Shown here: positions 15,860 to 23,976 of the stretch, in pieces | Layout of the letters: each line of letters starts with the position of its first letter | Numbering within the stretch: the stretch's first letter is position 1 | DNA from: Pacificispira sp040217575 | Lineage (GTDB): Bacteria; Pseudomonadota; Alphaproteobacteria; UBA8366; Aestuariispiraceae | DNA: 64,000 nucleotides | Assembly (NCBI GenBank): GCA_040217575.1 | Contig: JAVJPW010000007.1 | Span: forward strand, 493,774-557,773 | Direction: 5' to 3' | Made by a program: the position numbers and the translations under genes | The notes under the pieces: generated by a model | The model's input: only the letters and a program-made list of their open reading frames with translations | Told to the model about the DNA's origin: nothing | Databases searched by the model: none

Positions 15860-17380
15860 ATGGTTGCACATGTATCCACGGTTGCGTTTCAGGGCATCGA
15901 CACCATGCCCATCGATGTTCAGGTCCAACTGACATCGGGCCTGCCGGCATTCATGATCGTCGGCCTGCCGGACAAGGCGGTCGCCGAAAGCCGGGAGCGG
16001 GTGCGCGGCGCACTGGCCGCCATCGGTCTGGCCCTGCCGCCCAAACGCATTACCGTCAACCTGTCGCCCGCCGACGTTCTGAAGGAAGGAAGTCATTTTG
16101 ACCTTCCCATCGCCCTGGGAGTTCTGCTGGCGATGGAAACGATCCCGTCCAGTGCGGTGGACGGCTATCTGGCGCTGGGTGAACTGGGACTGGACGGGCG
16201 TCTGGCACCGGTTGCGGGCGTCCTTCCGGCGGCGATGGCGGCCCTGGGCGACGACCGGGCATTGATCTGTCCCGCGTCGCAGGGTGGAGAGGCCGCCTGG
16301 GCCGGGGACATGGAAATCGCCGCCGCGCCGGACCTGATATCCCTGATCCATCACCTGAACGGCACGAACGTCCTGGGTGTGCCGGAACCGGCCCTGGCCC
16401 CGCCGGGTGCGGAACCGCCGGACCTGACCGACATCAAGGGTCAGGAAACGGCGAAGCGTGCGCTGGAGGTCGCGGCCGCCGGCGGCCACAACCTGTTGAT
16501 GATCGGCCCGCCCGGTGCCGGCAAAAGCATGCTGGCGTCGCGCCTGCCGGGCATCCTGCCGCCGTTGAGCCCGGCGGAGGCACTGGAAGTGTCCATGATC
16601 CATTCCGTCGCGGGCCTGATGATCGACCGCGGCCTGTCGCGCACCCGGCCCTATCGCGACCCGCATCATTCGACATCCACGCCGGCCCTGGTCGGCGGCG
16701 GACAGCGCGCCAAACCGGGGGAGGTGTCGCTGGCCCACAACGGGGTCCTGTTCCTGGACGAGCTGCCGGAATTTCCCCGCGCGGCGCTGGAAAGCCTTCG
16801 CCAGCCGTTGGAAACCAGCCGCGCGGTCGTCGCACGCGTCAATGCGCATGTGACCTATCCGGCGCGGGTACAGCTGATCTGTGCCATGAACCCGTGTCGC
16901 TGCGGGCATCTGGACGACCCGGACCTTGCCTGCAGCCGCGCGCCGCGATGCGCCCTGGACTACCAGTCGAAGATTTCAGGTCCCCTGTTCGACCGCATCG
17001 ATATGACGATCGACGTGCCGTCGGTCAGCGCCGCCGATCTGGACCGCCCGCCCCCGGCCGAAGGCTCGGTAGAAATCGGCGCGCGGGTTGCCGCCGCGCG
17101 CAAGGTCCAGCTGGACCGGTTGATGGCCCTGTCAGCGGACGCGACGATCCGCACCAACGCGGAAGCCGACGGTGCGGTCCTTCAGGAAATCGCCACACCC
17201 GACGCGGAAGGCCGAAAGCTTCTGACCGACGCGTCGGAACGGTTCCGCCTGTCTGCGCGCGGCTATCACCGGGTCCTGCGCGTCGCACGGACGCTGGCGG
17301 ACCTGGAAGGGGACGAACAGGTCCGCCGCATCCACATTGCAGAGGCGTTGAGTTACCGCCGGGTTCAGGTCCGCGCCTGA
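15860..17380 (+). CDS. comM: YifB/ComM-family Mg chelatase-like AAA+ ATPase
   Basis: The 506-residue protein has the N-terminal ChlI domain (GLPAFMIVGLPDKAVAESRE, VNLSPADVLKEG) and an AAA+ motor with Walker A GPPGAGKS and Walker B VLFLDELPEF. A zinc-like MNPCRCGH site and a C-terminal helical domain follow. In other bacteria ComM is a helicase that helps branch migration during natural transformation. I chose the ATG at 15860, which starts MVAHVSTVAFQG; a TTG at 15842 is also in frame. The last 16 bases overlap the convergent tautomerase gene. Confidence 0.93.
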   Translation: MVAHVSTVAFQGIDTMPIDVQVQLTSGLPAFMIVGLPDKAVAESRERVRGALAAIGLALPPKRITVNLSPADVLKEGSHFDLPIALGVLLAMETIPSSAVDGYLALGELGLDGRLAPVAGVLPAAMAALGDDRALICPASQGGEAAWAGDMEIAAAPDLISLIHHLNGTNVLGVPEPALAPPGAEPPDLTDIKGQETAKRALEVAAAGGHNLLMIGPPGAGKSMLASRLPGILPPLSPAEALEVSMIHSVAGLMIDRGLSRTRPYRDPHHSTSTPALVGGGQRAKPGEVSLAHNGVLFLDELPEFPRAALESLRQPLETSRAVVARVNAHVTYPARVQLICAMNPCRCGHLDDPDLACSRAPRCALDYQSKISGPLFDRIDMTIDVPSVSAADLDRPPPAEGSVEIGARVAAARKVQLDRLMALSADATIRTNAEADGAVLQEIATPDAEGRKLLTDASERFRLSARGYHRVLRVARTLADLEGDEQVRRIHIAEALSYRRVQVRA

Positions 17381-17601
17381 GCGTCCTGTTCCGCCCGGAC
17401 GGCGCGCACCGTCTTTCCGTGCAGGCCCCAGTTATCCAGCCCCACCTCGTCGATCACGACATGGGTCGATGCCGGGTTCTTGTTCAGGACACGGACCAGA
17501 AGGTCGGTGACCCCTTCGATCAGCTGCTGTTTTTCTTCCACCGTCGGGCCGGTGCCGTCCGGGCCGCCTTCGCGGGTTACCTTGATGTTTACATAGGGCA
17601 T
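17365..17601 (-). CDS. 4-oxalocrotonate tautomerase-family small protein
   Basis: The 78-residue protein begins MPYVNIKVT, so Pro1 can serve as the catalytic base after Met removal, as in the family. VEEKQQLIEGVTDLLVRVL and VVIDEVGLDNWGLHGK are the usual helices and loops. These enzymes interconvert enol and keto forms of dienoates. It is the third gene of a GST, NTF2-like and tautomerase cluster, three bases after the NTF2 gene. That set suggests a small detoxification or aromatic-compound operon. Confidence 0.88.
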   Translation of the reverse strand: MPYVNIKVTREGGPDGTGPTVEEKQQLIEGVTDLLVRVLNKNPASTHVVIDEVGLDNWGLHGKTVRAVRAEQDAQART

Positions 17602-17604
17602 GGA

Positions 17605-17988
17605 TCATTCCTTGGTTTCGGTTTCGAAGTGGAAGACCTTGGCGACGATGCACCAGCGGTCTTCATGTTTGGTCAGGGTCAGGAAGTCGGTATACCGACG
17701 CCCCATCATCGCCATTTCCGCATGGACGAAGGCCAGCGCCGGGCCGCCGAAGCGGATGGACAGGACCCGGTCCCGCCGGACCTGACCATCGGCGGACGGT
17801 GGGGTGCGGGCGTCGACGACACGGAAATAGTCCGGCATGGACAAAACCGTCTCCTGTCCCGGCGTGGTGCCGACATAGCCGGCCTGCGGGTGGAAGACCG
17901 GCGCCAGCCGGGCCGTATCGGCGTGATACAGACCGTCGAAATAGGCCTGCATCACCGCCGAAACGGCGTCGAAATCCGGGCTGCTCAT
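17605..17988 (-). CDS. NTF2-like / SnoaL-type small protein
   Basis: The 127-residue protein has the NTF2-like cone fold pattern: AVMQAYFDGLYHADTARLAPVF near the start, then RYTDFLTLTKHEDRWCIVAKVF at the end. Members include lumazine-binding-like proteins and small hydrolases or isomerases. The family gives no certain reaction. The stop lies three bases before the tautomerase start, and its own start overlaps the GST stop by four bases (ATGA). The three are clearly one operon. Confidence 0.8.
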   Translation of the reverse strand: MSSPDFDAVSAVMQAYFDGLYHADTARLAPVFHPQAGYVGTTPGQETVLSMPDYFRVVDARTPPSADGQVRRDRVLSIRFGGPALAFVHAEMAMMGRRYTDFLTLTKHEDRWCIVAKVFHFETETKE

Positions 17989-18614
17989 GATGCCTGCTGT
18001 TCCGCCGGGATCAGACCTTCGGCAACCATTGCCGCCTGAACCGAAGGCCGGGCGGCGACACGACCGACAAAGGCCTGCACATTCGGCCAGCGCGACAGGT
18101 CGATACCGACGAAATTCGCCCAGTTGCTGACGACGAACATATAGGCGTCGGCGACCGTGAAGGTTTCGCCCAACAGATGGTCGCGCCCGTCCACGAACAG
18201 GGTTTCAAGATAGTCGAACCTGCCCGCAACGGCGCCATGGGCCGCCTGTTTCTGTTCATCCGATGCGGCGGATGAAAAGAAGGGGCCGAACGCCTTGTGC
18301 AGTTCCGACGCGACATAGTTCAGATGTTCGTGCAGCCGTGCGCGGGCCAGTGTCCCGGCCGCCGGGGCCAGACCGGATTCCGGCCGCTGGTCGGCGATAT
18401 ATTGCAGTACGGACGCCCCTTCGGTCAGGACCTCCCCCGTGTCCAGGGCAAGCGCGGGGACATAGCCTTTCGGATTGACCGCACGATAGTCGCCGCCGTC
18501 CCCGGTCGTCCCGGCGTCGGTATCGACCTGATCCAGCGTGAAAGGCAGTTCCGCTTCGCGCAGCGCGATGTGGGACGCAAGCGAACAGGCGCCGGGTTTC
18601 ATATAAAGTTTCAT
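17985..18614 (-). CDS. Glutathione S-transferase, beta-class-like
   Basis: The 209-residue GST starts MKLYMKPGACSLASHIALRE, where the Cys is the glutathione-contacting residue of beta-class enzymes. NPKGYVPALALD and TEGASVLQYIAD are the thioredoxin-fold glutathione-binding segments, and FTVADAYMFVVSNWANF marks the helical C-terminal domain. It conjugates or transfers glutathione, with an unknown substrate. It is the first gene of the operon with the NTF2-like and tautomerase genes, and it is divergent from a LysR regulator that probably controls it. Confidence 0.93.
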   Translation of the reverse strand: MKLYMKPGACSLASHIALREAELPFTLDQVDTDAGTTGDGGDYRAVNPKGYVPALALDTGEVLTEGASVLQYIADQRPESGLAPAAGTLARARLHEHLNYVASELHKAFGPFFSSAASDEQKQAAHGAVAGRFDYLETLFVDGRDHLLGETFTVADAYMFVVSNWANFVGIDLSRWPNVQAFVGRVAARPSVQAAMVAEGLIPAEQQAS

Positions 18615-18697
18615 GACAGGTATCCTTTGTTGATCGTTCCATTTGGTGGACGACCCCGCGTTTGTAGGGCCGACGCACCCTATCTGGACCCCAGGTC

Positions 18698-18747
18698 GAT
18701 AAATTGATAATGATATGTTTTAATATATCCGATAAGTGGGGTTTATC
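18698..18747. promoter_or_regulatory. Putative LysR operator (GATAA repeats)
   Basis: The gap between gst and lysR is locally AT-rich. GATAA appears at 18698, 18706 and 18731, and the last one pairs with TTATC at 18743 as an inverted repeat with seven bases between, just before the lysR start. LysR-type regulators often bind such sites between themselves and a divergent target. This is inferred from spacing and symmetry only. Confidence 0.4.
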
Positions 18748-19665
18748 ATGATGCAGGCCGGCGCCATTACAATGGAACAGCTTCGGGTCCTGGACGCCGT
18801 GGTGACGACCGGTACGTTCCGGGCCGCGGCGGAGGTGCTGCACAAGACGCAACCCGCCGTCAGTCACGCGATCAAATCGCTGGAAACAGCGGTCGGATTC
18901 ACGTTGCTGTCGCGCGACGGATACCGACCGGAACTGACCGCTGCCGGGCGGCGTTTCCACCGGCAGGCGGGGATGGTCCTGTCGCAGATGCGCGACCTTG
19001 GCACGCTGGCCGACCGGCTGGCGGACCGTCACGAACCCGAAGTGTCACTGGCCGTATCCGCGACGCTTCCCATGCAGCCGCTTCTGGGAATCGTCGGAAC
19101 CGTGGGACGCAATCATCCGGAAACCCATATCCGGCTGGTGACCGACATGATGGGCGGCGCGGCGGAACGGCTTATGTCCGGGGATGCGGATATCATCATT
19201 GCGCCCGAAGACAGCGCCCCCGGCGCAGAGGTGGACCGCGTCCTGTTTCAGGAGTTCGACATTCTGCCGGTCGCGCGGCCGGATTACGGGCCGCAGCGCG
19301 GCACGGGTCCGATTTCAGACGCGGCGATGCGAAACTTCGTTCAGGTCGTCGTGGCAGGCACGGGCACCGGCGCGTTCCGTCAAAGCCGCGATGTCCTGCC
19401 CGGCGGTCGCAACTGGACCGTATCGGACCTGACGGCAAAGAAGGAAATCATCCTGGCCGGACAGGGGTGGGGCGGCCTGCCGGGCCACCTCATACAGGAC
19501 GAATTGAATTCCGGCGCGCTGGTGCAGCTTGACCTGCCCTGCTTTCCGCCGCGCCGTTCGCGCCAGTTCGTCATGCGGCGGCGCGACCGGCCCGTCGGGC
19601 TGGTCGGCGATGCGCTTTGGCGGGCGCTGAGCGAAGGAGGCGCCGAGTTCCGGCGGAAGGATTAA
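18748..19665 (+). CDS. LysR-family transcriptional regulator
   Basis: The 305-residue protein has an N-terminal winged helix-turn-helix (EQLRVLDAVVTTGTFRAAAE, TQPAVSHAIKSLE) and a C-terminal effector-binding domain of normal length (residues 90-295). LysR proteins activate or repress neighbouring genes on binding a small metabolite. It is divergent from the gst/NTF2/tautomerase operon, the likely target, and is followed after 16 bases by an AMP ligase on the same strand. The ATG at 18748 follows GTGGGG; a second ATG comes directly after it. Confidence 0.93.
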   Translation: MMQAGAITMEQLRVLDAVVTTGTFRAAAEVLHKTQPAVSHAIKSLETAVGFTLLSRDGYRPELTAAGRRFHRQAGMVLSQMRDLGTLADRLADRHEPEVSLAVSATLPMQPLLGIVGTVGRNHPETHIRLVTDMMGGAAERLMSGDADIIIAPEDSAPGAEVDRVLFQEFDILPVARPDYGPQRGTGPISDAAMRNFVQVVVAGTGTGAFRQSRDVLPGGRNWTVSDLTAKKEIILAGQGWGGLPGHLIQDELNSGALVQLDLPCFPPRRSRQFVMRRRDRPVGLVGDALWRALSEGGAEFRRKD

Positions 19666-19681
19666 CAGGAAGAACTCTTCC

Positions 19682-21070
19682 ATGACCACAACGCCCATAC
19701 CCACCGCCGCCCGATTGGCGGAGATTGCTGCACAGGCGCCGGACCACATCGCGGTTCGCGACCGGGGCCGGTCGGTGACCTTTTCCGAATTTTATTCGGA
19801 CCTTGGGCGCATCTTCCCGGCCGTGACGGGTTTTGGTGTCCGAAAGGGGTCGGTGGCGGCGGTCGGCTGGGACGGGCTGTACCGGCATTGGCTTCTGACG
19901 CTTGCGTTCGAATGTCTGGGCGTCACGACATTCACCTGTCATCGCGACGGACCGCCGGACCATGTCCCGGCGGATACGGTCGTCTGTCCGGACGATGGCT
20001 GGTGGCAGGCCGCCCTGGACGGGCCGGTGGCCGACCTGACGACACAGTCGGACCCCGGTTTCGCGCCCCGGCTGGTCGCCAGTTCCGGGACGACCGGCAG
20101 TCCGAAGCTTATGGCCCCGACGGTTCTGCAGGAAGCGTTCCGTCAGGACGCCACAAGGTCGATCTATGGGTACGGACCCGACAGCCGGTTTCTGGTCGGC
20201 GTCGGATTCATCGTTCAGGCGGACCACCGCCGCGCCACGGTATGCCTTCGCGCGGGCGGGACCTGCCTTTACGAAGGTGAAGCCATGATCGAAGACGCCA
20301 TCCTGTCCGCCCGCCCGACCCATGTCGTGCTGATGCCGGGACACCTTCTGGGGATTGAGGGCCGGTCGGATGACCTTTGCCGGTACGGGCCGCTGAATGT
20401 CGCGGCGGTCGGCGGCGCGGTGCCGGACGCCGCGCGGACCCTGCTGACGGAAAGATTCGGCTTCACCCTGACGGAAAGCTACGGCACGAACGAAACCGGT
20501 CCCATCGCCAATGTCGGATCGGACGGTTGGGCGTCCCCTTTGCCGGGGGTCACGGTCCGCATTGTCGGGGACTATGGCGCGGTCCTGCCGCCCGGCACCG
20601 ACGGCACGGTGGAAATTTCCAGCCCCGGGACGGTCGACGGATACCGGAACTACCCTGAAGCAACCGCCGCGCGCTTCCGCGATGGCTGGTTCCGGCCCGG
20701 CGACGTCGGGCGCATGGATGCGGACGGGCGGCTGCGCCTGACGGGGCGGATTGACGACATTCTGAATGTCGGCGGCATGAAAATCAGTGCCGGCAGTCTG
20801 GACCGACGGCTACAGGCACTTCCGGAATTGCAAGACGGGGCGGCCGCCGCCTTTGTCGATGAAAACGGACGCACGGCGCTGGCGCTGTTCATCGTCCCTT
20901 CGGGCGATATCCCGAACGATGTGCTGGAAGCATCGGTGATGACCGTCATTCCCAGGAAGGGGATCGGGACGGTCCGGGTCATCCGCGCCACCGGCATACC
21001 GCGCACGGACACCGGAAAGGTTCGCCGACGGGACCTGCGCGCGTTCCTGGACAGCGGTCAAAAGACCTGA
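19682..21070 (+). CDS. Short AMP-dependent synthetase/ligase
   Basis: The 462-residue adenylate-forming enzyme has VASSGTTGSPKLM, ESYGTNETGPIANVG, RPGDVGRMDADGRLRLTGR and the final catalytic Lys in RTDTGKVRRRDL. It is short for this family, and the N-terminal domain is abbreviated (the usual second segment before the P-loop is compressed). No carrier protein or condensation domain is adjacent, so it is probably a stand-alone acyl-activating enzyme. A good ribosome site (AGGAAG) lies before the ATG. It follows the LysR gene closely, so it may be one of its targets. Confidence 0.88.
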   Translation: MTTTPIPTAARLAEIAAQAPDHIAVRDRGRSVTFSEFYSDLGRIFPAVTGFGVRKGSVAAVGWDGLYRHWLLTLAFECLGVTTFTCHRDGPPDHVPADTVVCPDDGWWQAALDGPVADLTTQSDPGFAPRLVASSGTTGSPKLMAPTVLQEAFRQDATRSIYGYGPDSRFLVGVGFIVQADHRRATVCLRAGGTCLYEGEAMIEDAILSARPTHVVLMPGHLLGIEGRSDDLCRYGPLNVAAVGGAVPDAARTLLTERFGFTLTESYGTNETGPIANVGSDGWASPLPGVTVRIVGDYGAVLPPGTDGTVEISSPGTVDGYRNYPEATAARFRDGWFRPGDVGRMDADGRLRLTGRIDDILNVGGMKISAGSLDRRLQALPELQDGAAAAFVDENGRTALALFIVPSGDIPNDVLEASVMTVIPRKGIGTVRVIRATGIPRTDTGKVRRRDLRAFLDSGQKT

Positions 21071-21146
21071 CCCTGCGCCGGAACACGCTTGATTTTCAGG
21101 GTCCGATCCCATTTCTATGCCGCGCGTCAATCAGGGAACGGGTGGC

Positions 21147-21929
21147 ATGGACCGGCTCAGGAAACTTGTCGAATCAGCAGCGTTTCAGAACGGGATCACC
21201 GCGGTCATCGTGGCCAATGCGATTGTTCTGGGACTTGAGACATCGCAGACGGTAACGGATGCGATCGGCGGCCTGTTGAAGGTCCTGGACAAGGCCGCAC
21301 TGTTCATCTTCGTGGTGGAAATCGCACTGAAGCTGATCGTCTACCGGTTCCGGTTTTTCACCAGCGCCTGGAATATTTTCGACTTCGTGATCGTCGCGGT
21401 CACCCTGGCCCCGTCGGGCGAAGGCGTTTCGGTCCTGCGCGCGCTCAGAATCCTGCGGGCGCTGCGCCTGATATCCCTGGTCCCGTCCATGCGCCTTGTG
21501 GTGCAGGCACTGTTGCGCGCCATACCCGGCATGGGGTCGGTCATCATGCTTCTGTCGCTTGTCTTTTATATCGCCAGCGTGATGGCGACGAAGCTGTTCG
21601 GCGACGCCTTTCCGCAATGGTTCGGGACGCTGGGTGAATCCGTCTATTCGCTGTTCCAGATCATGACGCTGGAAAGCTGGTCCATGGGGATCGTCCGTCC
21701 GGTCATGGAAGTCTATCCGCAGGCGTGGCTGTTCTTTGTCATCTTCATCCTGCTGACGACCTTTGCGGTCCTGAACCTGTTCATCGCCATCATCGTCGAC
21801 AGCATGAGCCAGGAACACAAAGCCGCCGAACAGGAAACCCGCTCGGAACTGGGAAGCGAGCATGAAGAGATTATGGCGGAGCTGAAAAGCCTGCGCGCGG
21901 AAGTTCGCCAACTCAAGGGAACCGACTAG
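21147..21929 (+). CDS. Bacterial voltage-gated sodium channel (BacNav/NaChBac type)
   Basis: The 260-residue protein has six membrane segments. S4 shows four Arg at every third place (LRALRILRALRLIS) and the pore helix ends in the filter TLESWSMG, the signature of bacterial sodium channels. S6 is followed by a C-terminal helix with coiled-coil pattern (EIMAELKSLRAEVRQLKG) that would build the tetramer. It conducts sodium in response to voltage; in other bacteria such channels assist motility and pH response. I chose the ATG at 21147 since MDRLRKLVESAAFQN matches the family start; an ATG at 21117 is possible. Confidence 0.95.
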   Translation: MDRLRKLVESAAFQNGITAVIVANAIVLGLETSQTVTDAIGGLLKVLDKAALFIFVVEIALKLIVYRFRFFTSAWNIFDFVIVAVTLAPSGEGVSVLRALRILRALRLISLVPSMRLVVQALLRAIPGMGSVIMLLSLVFYIASVMATKLFGDAFPQWFGTLGESVYSLFQIMTLESWSMGIVRPVMEVYPQAWLFFVIFILLTTFAVLNLFIAIIVDSMSQEHKAAEQETRSELGSEHEEIMAELKSLRAEVRQLKGTD

Positions 21930-21960
21930 TTCGGTCGGTGCCCCCGGCATTTCGGGAAGC

Positions 21961-22914
21961 CTACTGCCGGACCGTGTTCATAATGGCGCCCGCCGCCTGT
22001 CGCCCGTTGACGAAGGCAAGTCCCATGAAGATCAGGCCGGCCGCCCCCCACACCCACCAGGAATGGGTTTCGGCAAAGAAGAACATGCCGAACAGGATGC
22101 CGGTCAGGGTTACGACATAGCCGACGACGCTGATGCTGACCGGGCCGACAGCCCGAATCAGTTCGAAGAACAGAATGTAAGCAAGGCAGGTATTGACCGC
22201 GACGATCGCGATACACAGGTCGGCCAGCCCCAGCATGGAAAAGTCCGGCACATAATCCTGACCGACGGCAAGCGACAGCGGCCACAGGACAATTGCAATC
22301 ATCAGGCACATGCCCGCCGCCAGCCCCGCGGACTCTGCATTGGCGGGGCGAAGCTTTGCCGCCGCAATCGAAGACGTCGCGTAGAAAAGCGGTGTCAGCA
22401 GGCCAATCAGGAACCAGCCGGTATCTTCCGGTTCGGGCAGGCTGGTCGACGGAATGACGATCAACAGAACCCCGCCAAGGCCCAGCAACACCCCGATCAG
22501 CCGCCCGACGTCGAACCGTTCCATGCGAAAAATCAGACTGCCCAGATAGGTCAGCAGCGGCACCGTCGCGATTGCCAGCACCATGACCCCCGCGGGCAGT
22601 TCGCGAAGCGAGTTGGCGAGGTTGGCCGACGGCACCGCAGTCCCGATGATGCCGACAACGAAATAGTAAAACATGTGATCGCGGTCGAATTTCAGATGCA
22701 CGCCCCGGAACCGGCAGAAAGCCCAAAGGATGATGCCCGCACCGGACATCTGAAGCGTTGTCAGCCCGATCGCGGCGACCCCTTCCAACCCGGCCATTTT
22801 CATCAGCGAGGTATTGAGCCCCCACAGGGACCCAAGCCCCAGAATCAAAATGGGGGAGAGCCGGCGCATTACGGCGATGCCGCCGGCGCTGTCGGGTGCG
22901 GAAATTCGTGTCAT
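21961..22914 (-). CDS. EamA-family (DMT) transporter
   Basis: The 317-residue protein has about ten membrane helices in two repeats of the EamA family (LGLGSLWGLNTSLMKMAGLE and LLTPLFYATSSIAAAKLRP). Such proteins export amino acids or other metabolites. The substrate is not readable. Alternative starts are the ATG at 22914 and one at 22869. It is convergent with the sodium channel and divergent from the YgjP-like gene. Confidence 0.88.
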   Translation of the reverse strand: MTRISAPDSAGGIAVMRRLSPILILGLGSLWGLNTSLMKMAGLEGVAAIGLTTLQMSGAGIILWAFCRFRGVHLKFDRDHMFYYFVVGIIGTAVPSANLANSLRELPAGVMVLAIATVPLLTYLGSLIFRMERFDVGRLIGVLLGLGGVLLIVIPSTSLPEPEDTGWFLIGLLTPLFYATSSIAAAKLRPANAESAGLAAGMCLMIAIVLWPLSLAVGQDYVPDFSMLGLADLCIAIVAVNTCLAYILFFELIRAVGPVSISVVGYVVTLTGILFGMFFFAETHSWWVWGAAGLIFMGLAFVNGRQAAGAIMNTVRQ

Positions 22915-22978
22915 GGCGGTGGAAGATAGGCCGGATCACCCCTTTGAAAAAGCGCGATTCGCGCTAAAAGTTTGTGCC

Positions 22979-23725
22979 ATGTCCTTTCTGCATTCGCTCT
23001 TGCGCCGCAGCGCTTCGCCCGCCGGAAAATCCGAAGCGACGCAGCCGTTCCGCCTGAATGGGGAAACGGTCGACATCCTGGTCCGCCGCCACGACCGCGC
23101 GGTCCGGATCAAACTGTCCGTCGATGCGGCAAAGGGCATGCCCGTTCTGACCCTGCCGCGGCACGTATCCGACCGCGAAGGACAGGCCTTCGTCGAAAAG
23201 AATGCCGGCTGGCTGCGGTCCGCGATGGCGCGGGTGCCCGACGCGATCCCCCTTTCCCATGGAAGCATCGTTCCCGTCCGGGGAACGGACACCCGCATCG
23301 ACCATCGGCCGGACGGGCGCGGAGTCACGCGCATCGACGGCGACGCCCTGATCGTAACGGGCGACGCCGCCCACACCGCCCGGCGTGTCACCGACTTCCT
23401 GAAGCGCCAGGCCCGTGCGGACCTGACCGCCGGGGTTCGGGAAAAAGCCGCAATATTGGGCCGCACGGCGGGGCGCATTACGGTGCGCGACACCCGCACC
23501 CGCTGGGGGTCCTGCGCCGCGAATGGGGACCTGTCGTTCAGTTGGCGACTGATCCTGACCCCGCCGGAGATCCTGGACTATGTGGTCAGCCACGAGGTGG
23601 CCCATCTGGTCCATATGGACCATTCGCCCGCATTCTGGCGAACTGTCGCGCGACTGGACCCGGATTATGAAGACCACAGGGACTGGCTTTACCGGAACGG
23701 CAGCGCCCTTCACCGAATCGGTTGA
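22979..23725 (+). CDS. YgjP-like zinc metalloprotease (SprT/WLM fold)
   Basis: The 248-residue protein carries TRWGSCAANGDLSFSWRLIL and VSHEVAHLVHMDHSPAFW, where HEVAH and a later His would bind zinc. YgjP-type proteins form a family of M48-like metallopeptidases. The substrate is unknown. I place the start at the ATG 22979; the upstream part in the same frame overlaps the divergent transporter gene, and the ribosome site is weak. The next ATG upstream is at 22913. Confidence 0.85.
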   Translation: MSFLHSLLRRSASPAGKSEATQPFRLNGETVDILVRRHDRAVRIKLSVDAAKGMPVLTLPRHVSDREGQAFVEKNAGWLRSAMARVPDAIPLSHGSIVPVRGTDTRIDHRPDGRGVTRIDGDALIVTGDAAHTARRVTDFLKRQARADLTAGVREKAAILGRTAGRITVRDTRTRWGSCAANGDLSFSWRLILTPPEILDYVVSHEVAHLVHMDHSPAFWRTVARLDPDYEDHRDWLYRNGSALHRIG

Positions 23726-23976
23726 ACCTGATCCGCTAGATTCGACACGCGCGCATTTTTCGGCACCGCGTCAAGCCTGCGAATTGGGCAAATTTGGGGC
23801 AGAGGCCCCGCACTATTGACGCAAGTTTGCTCTGATACCACATCCCCTAGCGGACAAGCCCAAATCCTGTCCCGGTAACGGGATTTTGCGAGGAAAACCG
23901 GATGCACGCCCGGAATGGCATGTTATCGTGGCCGAAACACGCGCCAGGCGGCGCGGCTGGACATTAGAGGAAACAC

